64,000 bases of DNA from Phoronis australis (Eukaryota > Phoronida > Phoronidae): positions 19,024 to 83,023 of the forward strand of contig NMRA01000497.1 of the NCBI GenBank assembly GCA_002633005.1, read 5' to 3'. This document shows, in pieces, positions 14,201 to 25,117 of this stretch. The notes under the pieces were generated by a model that had not been told where the DNA came from, made no database searches, and saw only the letters and a list, made by a program, of their open reading frames with translations. A program made the translations under genes and the position numbers. Position 1 is the stretch's first letter. Each line of letters starts with the position of its first letter.

Positions 14201-17200
14201 TCCCACACGTGTTTTCTGGTGTCCATCTCCTAACTCGACTTAGGTGCCTCACAAGCTAAACAATCTTAAAACAAACAGCTCTCCATTGAGTAAACAACCT
14301 TTCTGTTGAAGGTATACCTAGGTCAATTCAACAACGGTATTAATGCAAATAGACTCCACGCATGCCTCGAGTAAATCAATTGAATGAAAGTATCAAAGCA
14401 CCATGAAAAGGTAAATAAATCCTAAATTAGTACCAAGATTTAACCAATTGATTACCTGTAGTTGCTGAGCTGACGTATATCCTGAGGGTCTTAACATCAG
14501 GCAGGCAATGTATATTCACGTTTCCCTGAAGAATCTTTGTAATTTTATCCTTATTTTCTAGCCGCCCACTATCTCTTGTTTCCGGTCTGAACACGTGCGG
14601 AGTGGGAACAGGACTAACAACCATTTTCTTGAAATTGTCGTCATCCGTTTCTTCCGATAAAGTGTATTGGATTTCTTGATCAACCGTAGAATTCTCTTCA
14701 TCCCCAGAGTCAATGTTTGAGCTTTGCTCGATGCTCTCGATTTCTTTCACACTCGGTGGTTCAGGCTGCGACAGTGTTACCCTCTGTCCCGAAGAACGAC
14801 GAGAGGCCTGTCCTGACTTCAGAATGCTATTGGCTTTTGAAGAACAAGCGCTTTCTTTTCTGACGGCTACGTGAGCATTGATTTCTGGCAAAGTACTGGC
14901 TGGTTGGAAAGGCACCCCGATTACAGAATGCATCGAGTCGGTGGGCATGCCACGAAGCGGGTCTTCCTGTTTCCGTGGCGATATCGAACGACTACGTAAA
15001 GGCAAGGGGTCCAACAAACGTCTTACGGGGATATTGCCTTCTGACGTTGACCTAGGACCGAGTACTTTATCTCCGTAGTCGCTGTATTGACTAAATATGT
15101 CAACCCGTCTTGACCGTCTCTGTGATGAAAAATACGAATCAAATGAGCAAGGGTGTCTTATCTTGTGTTTGTTCTTTTTTCAATTGACTCAAAATGTAAA
15201 CCAAAAATTCATGCACGCTGTATCAAAATACCATTATTTAATCTAATCTTTTTATGACCCAATCGACAAACTTTTGCCAGTCATTTATATTAGTTCTCTT
15301 ATGTAGAAAATGCGCTGAAGTGTTGAATAGCTTGTGCGCACAGCTGACCTGTTCTAGGATGAAGTTGTCCTTATAAGACCGTTTCTCGTGTAGTTAAGAC
15401 CTACCGAGTTCATAAATAGCAAAATGCACGCGCACAGTTGTTTATGGAATGCAGTTTCGCTTAAGGTTGTGTTGGACCCGACAAAAACGCCCAGATTTGG
15501 CTAACTTCGGAACGTCGTATTTCAGAAATGGCTCACTAGATTCATGCGAAACGTTCCCTGCACCTTTTTTGCGAGAGAAGCTGTCAAACGTAGAACTTTT
15601 ATGATTTTCGCTAAAAAATCAAAGGTTGTACAAAATAAAAATAAAATGATTATTTTGAAAACTGAAACTCAGTGTGTTTTGGAGGATTTCATCTTGTACA
15701 TTTATATGTAATGAAGTTTGAGAATGATATTGACACCCTTATTTTGTTACGGGTGTACCTTTTTGTTAAATTTTATCAAAATAACAGTGTCGTCACTCAT
15801 TTAGCGGCAAACTTTTAAAAAGTCAAAAATCGTATTCTACATGCTTTCAGTTTTAACGAAACGTACACATTACGGGGTTAAAATCGACAGTTTTGCAAGT
15901 ATTTGGCTACATACATAGACTTGTACATCACGTCCTACATGACCCTGTCTTACAAGTTTAAGAGAATCTGACCAATTACCCTTTCTCTCGATTTTCGTTG
16001 TCGATTTCTCTCTTTACTCTCGTGAGGCGTTTCATCCTTAGCCACCTCAGCATCTCCTTTGTCGGCCCAGAAATATGCATTCAGTCGTTTGAGTATTCTT
16101 TTATTTAGCTTTTTCTGAAACAACATTTCGTACAAATGATACACCAGAAACAAATCGGTTCCACACGTCGAGTACATTTTGTAAACCAGGAGATAAATAA
16201 ACTCACAACATCCGTTTGTGCCTCATTGCAAAGCACGGAATTTATTCTTAGCAGTATATCTATTTTTGACGTTTTCTGGTGTGAATTGTTCGTAAGCATT
16301 TCCCACAACACAAAAATGTTCGTAATATCGAATACCATTTATGGCTGTCGTACCAGTTCTTCACACCTATAGATTGATATCTTAAGAGGCACACGTGATA
16401 GCTACTTAAACGAAGTTGCAGCACTCACTTTCATTTTGAAAACGCACGCTAAGTTTCATTGAAGTACGTGATTGACCATCAGAGCCATCTCACAAAGCTT
16501 TTAGAATAATTTTTCATAGAATGTTTATCAGTGAGAATTGCGATTTGGCGAAAAAAGAGCACTCGACGGGGTATCCAATTACAGAAAATGGAGAATCGTC
16601 GTCGTTCACCGCACACGAAATTGGACAAGCTTTCAGTCCGTGGAAAACAGCGTGTTGTTTGTTTTATGCACCGAACAACTCCAAAATTTCCGCGGTGGCT
16701 AGAAACTCATTGACCCTTTTTCTAAGAGGACTTTTACGGAAACCGTTTCAGTGTTTTGATCAGGAGAATACTGAGCACCGAGTAAAACAATGACACGATT
16801 TAAATGTGATTTTAATCAATTATACGAAAATCGATTTTGTTGGATGCATAATTTGATGATACTTGTATTCATGACGTGAAGTGAATTATAACAATCTGCG
16901 CTCAGCATCTACATAATCTTCAAACAATGGCTCAGTTCAGACTCAAAACTTTACATACCACTCCGCGTGATTAGAGTACAAATGTGCAAAGTTACTAGAA
17001 ACTGTGGTCAATGTTTCAGGGATTAGACCCCAGACCTTGCACCCAGACGCCATTTTGAAGAAAGTAACCTAAGCCGAATACTAAAGACGAGCTGTATGCC
17101 TAGGTAGGCCCGGCCTAATAGGTAACAACGCAACGTGAAAATGCCATTTCTTTTCGTGAAAAATCGAAAACAATGAGCTAGAAAAAAACTTTGAATCCTC

Positions 17201-17643
17201 ATTGTCACAATAACATCGATTATTAGTAATTAGGGCTTAGTGGACATTAAATATGCACAGGTCTGGTGCAAACATAAAAATGCAAATTGTAAGCCGGGAA
17301 AAGCCAGTGTCAATCATGAACGTTATTTGGTGAATGTTTCCTTTTTGTCCCTCCACAAAAAATTGGAATTTAAGATTAGCTACAGCTTATCTTTAATCTG
17401 CACACAACACCCGGAGTTGACTACTAATCACACCTTCAAATGATTAATGATCTTTTCGTCTGTTTTGGCTTGTAAATGTCGCTGTTTCAAATGCCAATGA
17501 CTGCCACCGACTTCATAATCAAGACCGTGTGATGTATATTCCCTGCTGTGTTGACTCGAAGTTGTTGACTTAGACTGCAACACAGTCTTTTCTTTGCTAA
17601 TCGGTGGTAACGTCTGCGTCCTTCGCCGGCCATCTTCGGCAGC
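1663..17643 (-). CDS. NACHT and WD-repeat (NWD1/NWD2-like) STAND protein, 12 exons, N terminus incomplete
   Basis: Spliced minus-strand gene. Exons 5' to 3': 17643-17434, 16114-15980, 15119-14456, 13214-13015, 12756-12236, 11381-11227, 10888-10680, 9978-9743, 8799-8641, 7872-7746, 5671-5572, 5267-1663. All junctions are GT-AG with matching phase and give 2106 residues plus stop. Domains in order: Ser/acidic extension (1-325); an N-terminal fold opening with IYVSSATTDSQ (about 327); NACHT ATPase with Walker A GQSGSGKT (about 807) and Walker B LVLVIDSLDQ (about 894); a helical region with LPWHFLKS; WD40 repeats from about 1339; acidic tail. NWD/TEP1-like STAND proteins are cytosolic nucleotide-driven switches whose WD40 propellers sense a ligand; the ligand here is unknown. 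Vertebrate NWD1 and NWD2 are about 1560-1740 residues, so this one is longer. No start ATG is seen in the first exon, so at least one 5' exon is missing. Family assignment is firm; orthology to NWD1 or NWD2 is not decided. Confidence 0.9.
5572..5671 (-). CDS. NWD exon with Walker B
   Basis: 100 nt starting in phase 0 (DYKGIVNDFDNRIC), containing LVLVIDSLDQLS, the hydrophobic strand plus acidic residue of a NACHT Walker B. Acceptor at 5672-5673 and donor at 5570-5571 are consensus. It ends one base into an Asp codon completed by the last exon. Confidence 0.9.
5871..6319. repeat. foldback / long-TIR element in an NWD intron
   Basis: The left arm 5871-5904 and right arm 6286-6319 are near-perfect inverted repeats of about 34 bp; the core is GGAAGAGATAA...CAGGAAGGGACAACT. 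There is no ORF inside. The element contains the isolated N at 6103, which fits a hard-to-assemble palindrome. Probably a non-autonomous DNA transposon; no second copy seen in the window. Confidence 0.7.
6726..6852. repeat. short MITE with 22-bp inverted ends
   Basis: Left end GGGCTGTGTTCCGTAGACC and right end GGTTTACGGAACGCAGCCC are inverted repeats with three or four mismatches around a 127-bp unit. It lies in the intron between the NWD exons at 5572-5671 and 7746-7872 and is non-coding. Confidence 0.6.
7746..7872 (-). CDS. NWD exon, NACHT between Walker A and B
   Basis: 127 nt encoding VAVIVRSVGVTTQSTNIRLL and onward to VPD. This matches the NACHT strand and helix following the P-loop in NWD proteins. 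Acceptor after TTTTCAG at 7873-7874, donor GTAAGT just below 7746. Phases match both neighbours. Confidence 0.88.
7974..8143. repeat. MITE with TTGACCTATCGC ends (copy 1 of 2)
   Basis: It begins TTGACCTATCGC and ends GCGATAGGTCAA, a 12-bp perfect inverted terminal repeat. Its interior is the reverse complement of the copy at 33760-33934, sharing blocks around CAAGCCGCCATTTT, AACACGTTGCC and GTTTGTCGAC. Non-coding, 170 bp, in an NWD intron. Confidence 0.8.
8323..8502. repeat. foldback repeat, family with the 9325 copy
   Basis: The left side has GGCTAAAACCCAAAAATT, ACATTTTACTCTC and TTCCATTTCCGTTACCAA; the right side has ATGAGACCG and GAGAGTAAAAGGCC. The right side is roughly the reverse complement of the left. 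The same blocks occur at 9325-9610, and a fragment is seen near 22285. Confidence 0.6.
8641..8799 (-). CDS. NWD exon with the P-loop (Walker A)
   Basis: 159 nt encoding AREFQGRKNLMNLIKSY then PLVLHGQSGSGKTSLVCRAA. GxxGxGKT/S is the nucleotide-binding P-loop. Acceptor at 8800-8801; the donor follows TTC ACA GG, leaving two bases that complete a Gly codon with the exon at 7746-7872. Confidence 0.92.
9058..9217. mobile_element. hAT-like non-autonomous element
   Basis: The left end is CATCGGCGGATTTAG and the right end GTGGATCCGCCCCTG. The interior, including CATTTGGCAG and GGGCAAAATCC, matches the inverse orientation of the copy at 23689-23853. CAGGGGCGGATCC-type ends recall non-autonomous hAT elements of marine animals. 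The target duplication is not clear here. It lies in an NWD intron. Confidence 0.65.
9325..9610. repeat. foldback repeat (copy 2)
   Basis: A longer relative of 8323-8502. Arms near 9341-9440 and 9540-9610 fold on each other: ACATTTTACTCTC and TTTTCGTTAT on the left against GGTAACGGAAATAG and AATAAAAGGCC on the right. Non-coding. Confidence 0.6.
9743..9978 (-). CDS. NWD exon upstream of the P-loop
   Basis: 236 nt from LPTQIKRSLVTWGKDGIDP to VRAHVHFCHE. Phase 0 start after TTGTTACAG. It ends two bases into the Arg codon that opens AREFQGR in the next exon. The HxxFCHERAREFxGR junction is typical of the stretch before the NWD P-loop. Confidence 0.88.
10680..10888 (-). CDS. NWD exon with THLEHEQG motif
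   Basis: 209 nt encoding THLEHEQGLIEADSPETQ, then QCLWFKREISDIM and LDLVPGK, to TQR. The ExEQG...QC(L)xFxREI pattern is characteristic of NWD N-terminal regions. Acceptor after CTTTGTAG, donor GTAACC. Confidence 0.87.
11227..11381 (-). CDS. NWD exon, helical N-terminal region
   Basis: 155 nt encoding AIVKDVNQKDSAKRQQARA through KYFTS. The acceptor at ...TTACTACAG is chosen over two nearer AGs because only it matches the two-base phase left by the exon at 12236-12756. Donor GTAAGC. Confidence 0.82.
12236..12756 (-). CDS. NWD exon with charged insert
   Basis: 521 nt encoding FLGQKYGSSYLPRSM and FDDIVEAMTEDWDQLL. A low-complexity Lys/Glu/Ala/Thr-rich stretch of about 60 residues follows, then DWYKLDENMAPSMYILQPI. 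The start matches the LLGxKYG strand of NWD proteins. Acceptor after AATTTCAG, donor GTATTA. Confidence 0.88.
13015..13214 (-). CDS. NWD exon, N-terminal domain core
   Basis: 200 nt encoding SQAESAYLIQHAYPVLK, GCELQIVDLHWGMH, then FPELCQQLLETCQQSSGVNF. This is the WG and ELC...I..C signature of the NWD/TEP1-type N-terminal domain. Donor GTGAGT, acceptor after GATTGTAG. Confidence 0.9.
14456..15119 (-). CDS. NWD exon, low-complexity N-terminal extension
   Basis: 664 nt starting RRSRRVDIFSQYSDYGDK and ending TLRIYVSSATT. Most of it is polar, Ser/Glu/Pro-rich and probably disordered; only the last dozen residues belong to the folded domain. Phase 0 acceptor after TTTTCATCACAG; donor GTAATC leaves one base for the Asp codon of the next exon. 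Confidence 0.82.
15980..16114 (-). CDS. NWD exon, basic helical segment
   Basis: 135 nt, 45 codons, phase 0 at both ends: KKLNKRILKRLNAYFWADK through ERNRQRKSRER. Acceptor TTGTTTCAG, donor GTAATT. With the next exon it forms a dense Arg run, RKSRERRRSRR, a possible nuclear-localisation-like stretch. Confidence 0.78.
17434..17643 (-). CDS. most 5' supported NWD exon
   Basis: 210 nt, 70 codons, phase 0 at both ends: from AAEDGRRRTQTLPPISK to HLQAKTDEKIINHLK. Acceptor is a strong TTTTTCTTTTCAG, donor GTGTGA. It joins in frame to KKLNKRILKR. No in-frame ATG, so an upstream exon is required. An ORF in a second frame of the same exon ends in a stop and is rejected. Confidence 0.65.
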
Positions 17644-17816
17644 CTGAAAAGAAAAATGAATGAAACATTAGAAACAGGCCTGCGGGGATAGACCACGAAA
17701 GTCAATTATCAGAAAAAAGATTTGTAACATCAATGAATCGTACTTTTTGCCGACTAAACTTTCGGTGATCGATCAATTGTGAACATATCGTGAAGTTATT
17801 TCTGCAGATTTTGCAC

Positions 17817-17948
17817 TGCATACTTTTTCCGTGCATCGACAAGGCAGCGAGCGATCTCCTCGTCGGTGTTCCCGTCAACGGTAACTAAAGCAGGCCTACC
17901 CCCAACTGGGAGGCTCAAAGAGACGGGACAAGTTGCCAGCACACACAT
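17817..17948 (-). CDS. candidate first exon of the NWD gene (uncertain)
   Basis: An ATG-initiated reading from 17948 encodes MCVLATCPVSLSLP... then VDGNTDEEIARCLVDARKKY. The last part looks like real protein. A phase-0 donor (GTGCAA, weak) at 17811-17816 would join it to AAEDGRRR; a stronger-looking GTATGC just above has the wrong phase. It could instead be unrelated or non-coding. Transcript data would decide. Confidence 0.25.
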
Positions 17949-20900
17949 TGTATGATGCAAGCTTCGCGTTGTGTGACAAAACATAGGTAAATGTTTTTAA
18001 TGAGGTTATTATAGGAAAAATTACACGCATACATGGCACACGTTGGTGCAATGACGGATGCAAATGGCTTTAGGATTACCCTATACGGTTGAACGGACAC
18101 GTAACTGTTGGACCGAACAACCTACTAAGAACTCAATTGCGTCCGTCACAGGTCAGAGCTTGCGTAAAGACTACCGTAACACTTCTAATAGTAGCCGGGG
18201 TGTTGTATTTGTTTCAGGCGTGTCTCAGCCCGGCCTCTGTAAGAGGGACTGTTTTATTATAGACTTGGCTGGCCAACACATGGTATCGAACGATGGCAAA
18301 CGAAGAAATTCGCCTTTGCCAATTGTCCGCTCTAAGATCGAATCATTTAGAGGGAGATTTCATTGAGTCCTACCGTTTATTAATTTTAGCGTAATTATAC
18401 AGAGCACCGCTTCTACTAGGCGTTTATTAGAGACCTGGCTTCCATTATAGAAGTTTTACGGTTTATGAAGTTGGTGGGGGCTGCCACTATACTAGTAGGC
18501 CTACAGGATGCTAACCTACACTGTCATAAACACACAGTGAAAAAGTCACGAAGCTCAGCGAATGTTCATCTCTCAGAATGCAAATGCCATTTTTGCGGAA
18601 CGACAAAGCCAAGTCTTGCGTTCCACCATACCGTGAGTTGGGTACAACTGTTTTATGACGTCTTAATCTTGTCTGAAAACATGATATGTTAAAGAATGAG
18701 GTTGAAACATGAACCCCACCGTCAAACTGCATGTCAGAAAACTCAACTGTTTCTTTACACGAACAGATGGCTTTTACGAGACGTTAATGGCCAGATTTAC
18801 CTTTATCAAACTCTTAACTCTTGCGTCTATAGGTGGTTGAAGCACGTAGCTCGGTACAGCAATATCCAAAGCGTCCAAAGTGTGTGAATTCAGAAAACAT
18901 TTTTCCTTGGATCGCAGCATAACTAGACCTCCCTGTATTATGATAGTCCAACACGCTTAACGACCATTGAGGTAATGAAGATACAAACAAGTACTATCCC
19001 ACTCATGGGGTTACAAAAGAACTGTAGTTCCGCTGTCTAGCTGCCTCTTGTTATTAAAATGTGTCATAGCGACACAAAACAGCCGGAAGAGTTATCATTC
19101 GCCGTCTGCTTGACCGACCGAGTGGACGGATGTTGAATGTAATCCCTGTTCTTCTCTCACGGTACTTTCACGCATTAATATTGACGTAGCTGTCTACTTT
19201 GTAAGAAACTCACGCGCGTGTAACTGAATCGTATAGCGACAGCGTTGTAAAGTAATTATTGAAATGGGTTGCATAACAAAATCCTGAATATGCTTGTTCA
19301 GCATCGGTAATGAGGATTTTACGATATATATGGGTTGATGAACAAACATCGTGAATCGGAGATCTTGTCAAAACATTAGTTACTCGCTAGGTTTACTCAA
19401 CAGTTGATGTGAGTAAATATTTACTCTTCACCACATCTCGAGGTTGACTCGTAGGCCTTGTTATGCCTTACCCATAATTTTCCTCAGCACAATATTTATT
19501 CTTTTGCGCCCGGGGTGTACTCGACCCAGTTTTCGACATGCCAATTTGAATATATATATTTACCCAGTAACGTTTGGCATTCGCTTTCAACTCAACCCCA
19601 CTCGCGGGTTTTCACTCCAACTCAATACGACTTGCCATGCCTTAAATATCCTTTTTGACCTTATCACAACCGGTCGGCGAAATAGTAACGTAGTGGGAGG
19701 CATGTCAAGAACTTTTGTTCACTGAAAAAGTGACCGCAGCGATACATCCCAGTCTGCGTCCTACTCCGCCTAATTGTACATAAGGATACCCGCGGGCTTC
19801 TACGAAACACGCTGTGTCACTTCATTATAATAATGGGGTCCGCGAGTCGCCATTAGTGATTAGCAACATAAAATTGGGTTGCCGAATACATACTGCCCTA
19901 GGAAAATAAGCTTTGGAGTGGTTGTTGCACGGAAACGGAGCAACGAAAGTCGCTATCTGTTTGCACTGTATCGACGGTTGAGTGTATGTTCAAAGTAAAA
20001 TAATTTATTACGACAGACTTGTTGCTCAAGATTGAATCAGGTATCAATTCTTTTTAAGCTCATAATCGGCTGCCATCGCTATTTGGTTTGGTAGGTTTGG
20101 TCAGTAAAATTTAATTATATACAACCGAACAAAATACAACCCACTTTTAGAAATAACTGGTATGTAGTAAAATCAGTGGTGTCGCGTTTAATTTTTCAAA
20201 TGAGTAACAAAAGTTGTTTGGAAAAAATTGTTTTGGGAACAAAATTGTGAGGGTTTGTGTCACAACCTTAGATAACCAATCAGCGGGAGGTACTTAAAAG
20301 TGCGCAAGTTCCGGGAAGAGTTCCGCAGACGCAAGAATCTAGCGTGAGAACCTAGTGCAATCACGTACTTCGCTTTCAATACATGTTGATATCTCGCTTA
20401 AGTCTTGCAAGATATTACGTTTTTGCGAGGTTCTCGTGTCTAAATAACACATATCTGAAAACTTCAACTGGTACATGTACGAGTAAGCTGTGTGCCTTCG
20501 ACTTTCTGCTCTGTGATAACTGTGTTCAGTCAAGCCCGACAGCGTTAAGGTTGTTACAAAAATCTGCTCAAAAGATTCAAGCTACATTTCCGAGTAAGTA
20601 AAATATACTATTTTGACCCAAAACGCCTTCAAAGAAGACAACAGTCCTTTTTAATCACCCTACAGATTCCAGAAGGGTTAAAATTAACGACGATTGAACA
20701 GAAAAGTTGGTTAAAATCGCTCGAGCAAAACTGTTATTAGTTTTCTACATAGCTACTGTTACAACCCAAAAATTAACTACGGAGTTGGCTTGAATTGCAA
20801 GTGCAACCATAATTAAACTGGCAACGTAAGTTACTTGAAAAGTTATGAGGCATGCTTGAAACTGCTCGAGGTAGGGCCTCGAGGTCCATGCCCGCTAGAC

Positions 20901-23688
20901 CTTTTATATCATAGCCAATACCCTGCGAGTATTTAACCACTCCATGAAGCCTTCCTGACCACCAGTGTACAACTCTCGGGACAATTTTCATACCGTTACG
21001 TTTCTTAACAAACCATAATCCAGAAAAGTAGAAAATAGCAGAAAAGATATTGTAAATGAAATTGAATGCCACGTACATACCATACTAAAAACGTTGAACT
21101 TAAACGGGTGGTTTAAGTCAAGTTTGTACAAACACCTTTTGTCGACATCTACCGTCGGGTCGTTCCATGTCGACCATTATGGAATTAGACAAACAAATTG
21201 GAACGGCGGATCTCCATAGAGTTTTTGATTCTCTTGTATAGAAGTTCAGCTTTTGTCAATAGTTACCAATTGCAAACCAACAAAAACGTCCATTTAAGCA
21301 GTGTTTCCTAATCAAACAATTACTTGGTTTAAATGAGACCACTTTGTACGCAGTTGTTTGTGAGCCATCCACAATAAGCGAATGATTTTATTTATTTAGT
21401 TCATGCAAGCAGTAAATCGGCGCGTCGTCTCTTACTGTACTCGCGTAAGTCACTGACCGTGCACGTGACATCGCCACCACGCCACGCTTGTCAATAACAG
21501 AAAGCTTGATCGTTTCTCGTGAAAGCAGTTAAAATATTTTTTTAATCAATCGCGCGCACATAGTTGATCAACTGAATTGCGCATATTTACTCATAAATCC
21601 CGAAAGACGGGCTCCGGAAGGTCTACATTATGAATACAGTAATTAGTCTGTACAATAAAATCGTAAACCTAGACGTTATCCTCTTGAAATGCATTTATAT
21701 ATTACTCAAAATGTTGTCATAAATCAGTAAATTTGCTACTGAAAATTTACAAAAGAATCTTTATCTGAGTATTACATTTCCATTTCCCAATTCTGTCACG
21801 GTCCATGTATTTTTGTAAGAACTTGGAAAACTGGACGTTTATTTTTTTAACAAAGCTGCAACGCATCACGTGATGGCAATTTTAAGTGGTGTATTTTATG
21901 CGACTCAAAATAACTTTTTCTTTCATACTCGCCGACTTAGGGGACAGCTCGTAAAAATATCACTTTTAATGACGGTTTTGAAAGTAAACATTTCAGATCA
22001 CGAATTCCACGTCATTCAACTGCCGTGGGATTATTTTGAAGGCGCACTACGAGACATTTGATTAAAAAAAACAAAACCTATATTAAGCTCTCTTATGGTT
22101 TGATAAAGATGGATATAAAAATCGATTTCTCATTTCAACAGTAAGTTATAACTACGTAGGTTTGCGCTGAAATTAGTTTTGCGCAAGTTTTAATCCCAAT
22201 TATGCGGTAACAGTTTCTTCAAGTTGAGTCACGTGATGAAGAGATCCTAAAGTACTCAAGAGCTATCGTTTTTATCTTTACTTAAATGGCTGAAACCCAA
22301 AAGTTTACTCTTATATCTTATCTTATTCTGCTGTTACGATTTCCAGTCTCCACACGTTGCGTTGATATTCGCGAATGTCTACCAAATAATTTTCAAACTG
22401 TTCATTATCAATCGTGGAAATATATTTCTTGAACCCGTCTTATTACTAACACCATCCAAAATATCAATTAAATGTTTTTATCGCGAAACCGTTATTTCGT
22501 GACAATAACATTTTTAACTTCCGAGACGGTTAAAACAATATCCTTTCACCGCCCATACACGGGACACAATGGAGTCGTTTCTGTTTAATGTTATACTTTG
22601 GGCCTATGGCCATATGTATAGATTTCAATAAATCACTGATTACGAATAAGATGATCGTTAGCTCGATCTCCTAAAAGTTATCGTAATGACAGAGAAGTGT
22701 TTTCATACAATTTATCATTTGGCTCTAATAAATACTTGATATGCAACTTACAGATTCGGGTTGTTTTTATCAAGAGGTCACAAAATATTACATTTTTATG
22801 GGTTGATAATGAATAGGTACACAAAATTTATAACTGTATTCAGCGCCATTGACGAGCTCTCGACAATAGCCACAACAGTGGCTTAGCGACTCGGCAAACA
22901 TCTCGTCATCCGCAGCAGTAATTTTTTTTGAGAACGCTCACCACAACAAGAAATAGTCCAGACACGCCCCATTCTTTTGCTGGTTAAAGTAAAGCATTCG
23001 TTTGACTGCAAACTATACCCACCACCAAACATTATTGCTAAGGATACAAAAACGTTGTATGCATTTTAAATGTAACGGTTAAGTTAATAAAATAAAATTT
23101 AGTGAAAAGGTAGCTTGATTTTCTAGACGAACTGACACGGATTTCGTTGTATTGCATTCCAGTTGAAGGATTTAGGCTTAGCAAATTATTTGTTATATGG
23201 TTATGAAGATACGAGTCAGCTGTTCCGGGGTTCATTTTCTCCAAGCAGGAAAAACTAAGTATCTCTTGGAATATGACTATCAGTTATACTTTTCGGGAAA
23301 ATTGTCTGATTGTGGAATTATTTATTGAGTTATATGCATGAACTCATTGTTTCGTGTTGGCAAAGTGCTTTCGTGGGTCTTCCCTGCCCATAAAAATATA
23401 CGCAACAATGAATTACAAACTTGTGTCAATATGCAGGAGAGACGCTTATATGGCTAAAAAGGGAAGTCCGTAGTATCTTATTTGTACTGACAAAGCTGTA
23501 AAAGGTGAACTTAACAACACACTTGTAATGTCATGCAGAATCTTTTTTACGTCGACTATTGTTATAGGTAGGAAGACCCTACAGCAGTGAGGCTGAGCCA
23601 GAACCGTGTTGATACTCGACACTGTCCCGAAAACCAGTGAGGGACAGATATGTGTGGGTCGAAATAGGATACCCCTGCATTGTATTAT

Positions 23689-23853
23689 CAGGGGCGGATC
23701 CAGGATTTTGAGTCGGGGGGGCGGACAGGGCAGAGTATTAGCCAGGATTTTGTCCGTCAGACATTCGCACCCCCGAACTGCCAAATGTAATCTGGTAGAA
23801 TTTTAGGGGGCTATGGCCCCCTTGGGTCCCCTCTAAACCCGAGTCCGCCACTG
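23689..23853. mobile_element. hAT-like non-autonomous element
   Basis: It starts CAGGGGCGGATCC and ends GAGTCCGCCACTG, so the ends are imperfect inverted repeats of CAGNGGCGGA. It is flanked by the direct repeat ATTAT (23684-23688 and 23854-23858), possibly the remains of a longer target duplication. The interior matches 9058-9217 in the opposite orientation. No transposase. Confidence 0.7.
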
Positions 23854-25093
23854 ATTATTACTCCTTTATACACGTCACATGTCATAACCCGGGCAAATTC
23901 AGATCCCGTGTCTCTGCAAATGGTTCAATATTTGTATGCAACCTCGTGGTATATAAGCTACCAACACAATTAAGGTCACCGGGGCCCCCCTTCACATATT
24001 TCTCCGTTAAGCCTTGTCGATACGATTATCCTATTACCCTTGCATATGAGTACGCTCTCCTGTTAACGATGAGATTTATCTGTGTCAACTATTTGTGTAC
24101 AGTTACCAAAACAATCTGTTCACCATCCCAAAAACGCGTGGATTCGTAAGAGTCTTACCTTGTGGTCGTCAGAATTCGCCGAACCAACGTTGGACAATCT
24201 CGTCAATGCAGTAGATTTTAACTGTCCCGGAAGAGAAACGTCTTGGACAAAAGTGGCCATTTTGCCGCAAGATGTCTGTTGATCGAGAGGCAACTTGCTC
24301 AGGTTACAGATTATCACTCATTATCTTGTGTAAACGATCATATGGACGTACTCGCAACGGCATTGATTTAACGTTTGACAAGCGACACCGAGGTGACCTT
24401 CCTTGACAACGCAGTCGGACAATAAGCTGTAATAACACTAATCAATAGACGTCACACAAAATCACGAACAATAATACGCTGTTAGCTTCATTGTTGACGG
24501 CAGTGAATGCCAGTGAGGCTGCTGTACTGGCCGGGGTTGAAGCAACTCCCGTAGAATATTCACTGTTTTGTTGTAACTAGATACCTAGTTTAACTTTGCC
24601 CCGAGGGGTGCCACTCCTGGGGTGGAACTACGGCTGAAAAAATGGAACTTCCATCTTCTTGGATTTTTCGACGTCCTATCCGCAGTCGCTAACAAATCAT
24701 TTTTTTTGAAAAAATAGGAACGTAAACTGTTGACCTGTGAGTTTTGAGGTGAAATGTACTTTGGCTTATTGCAGATATATGAAGAATTCGTTTTCGTCAC
24801 ATAGAAAGCAGAGGCCCCCGGGATTTTTCAACTCGCCTGAAGAAATAAACACAATCTTATTGGGAACAGTCACGTGGGACAGTACTAGAGCTGTTTCACC
24901 CTAAACTCCGAACTTTTTACCAAGTAAATAACTGAAATTTTCTCCATTTGGTACTCTTCTTGAAATTTTCAGAAGTCCGTAAAAATTCCCAGATGTTTGT
25001 AAAATGTCACCCAATGAAGAGAATCGAACGTCCCGCTACCGTGTGTGGACATCAATCACATCAATCAAGTTTTGGCGGCAAATTGATCTTCTT

Positions 25094-25117
25094 CCCTAAC
25101 CCTAACCCTAACCCTAA
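25094..25117. repeat. interstitial telomeric repeat (CCCTAA)4
   Basis: Four perfect CCCTAA units, the complement of TTAGGG, in ordinary spacer sequence. TTAGGG is the telomere repeat of vertebrates and many invertebrates. Such short tracts usually arise from repair of a double-strand break. Confidence 0.9.

Noticed and set aside
17487-17705. ORF on the minus strand beginning MTFVVYPRR
   Set aside because: It is a shifted frame of the exon at 17434-17643; it stops at TGA and does not connect to the next NWD exon, whereas the accepted frame does.
18058-18366. 102-codon plus-strand ORF in the spacer
   Set aside because: Composition looks random, no splice context and no recognisable motif.
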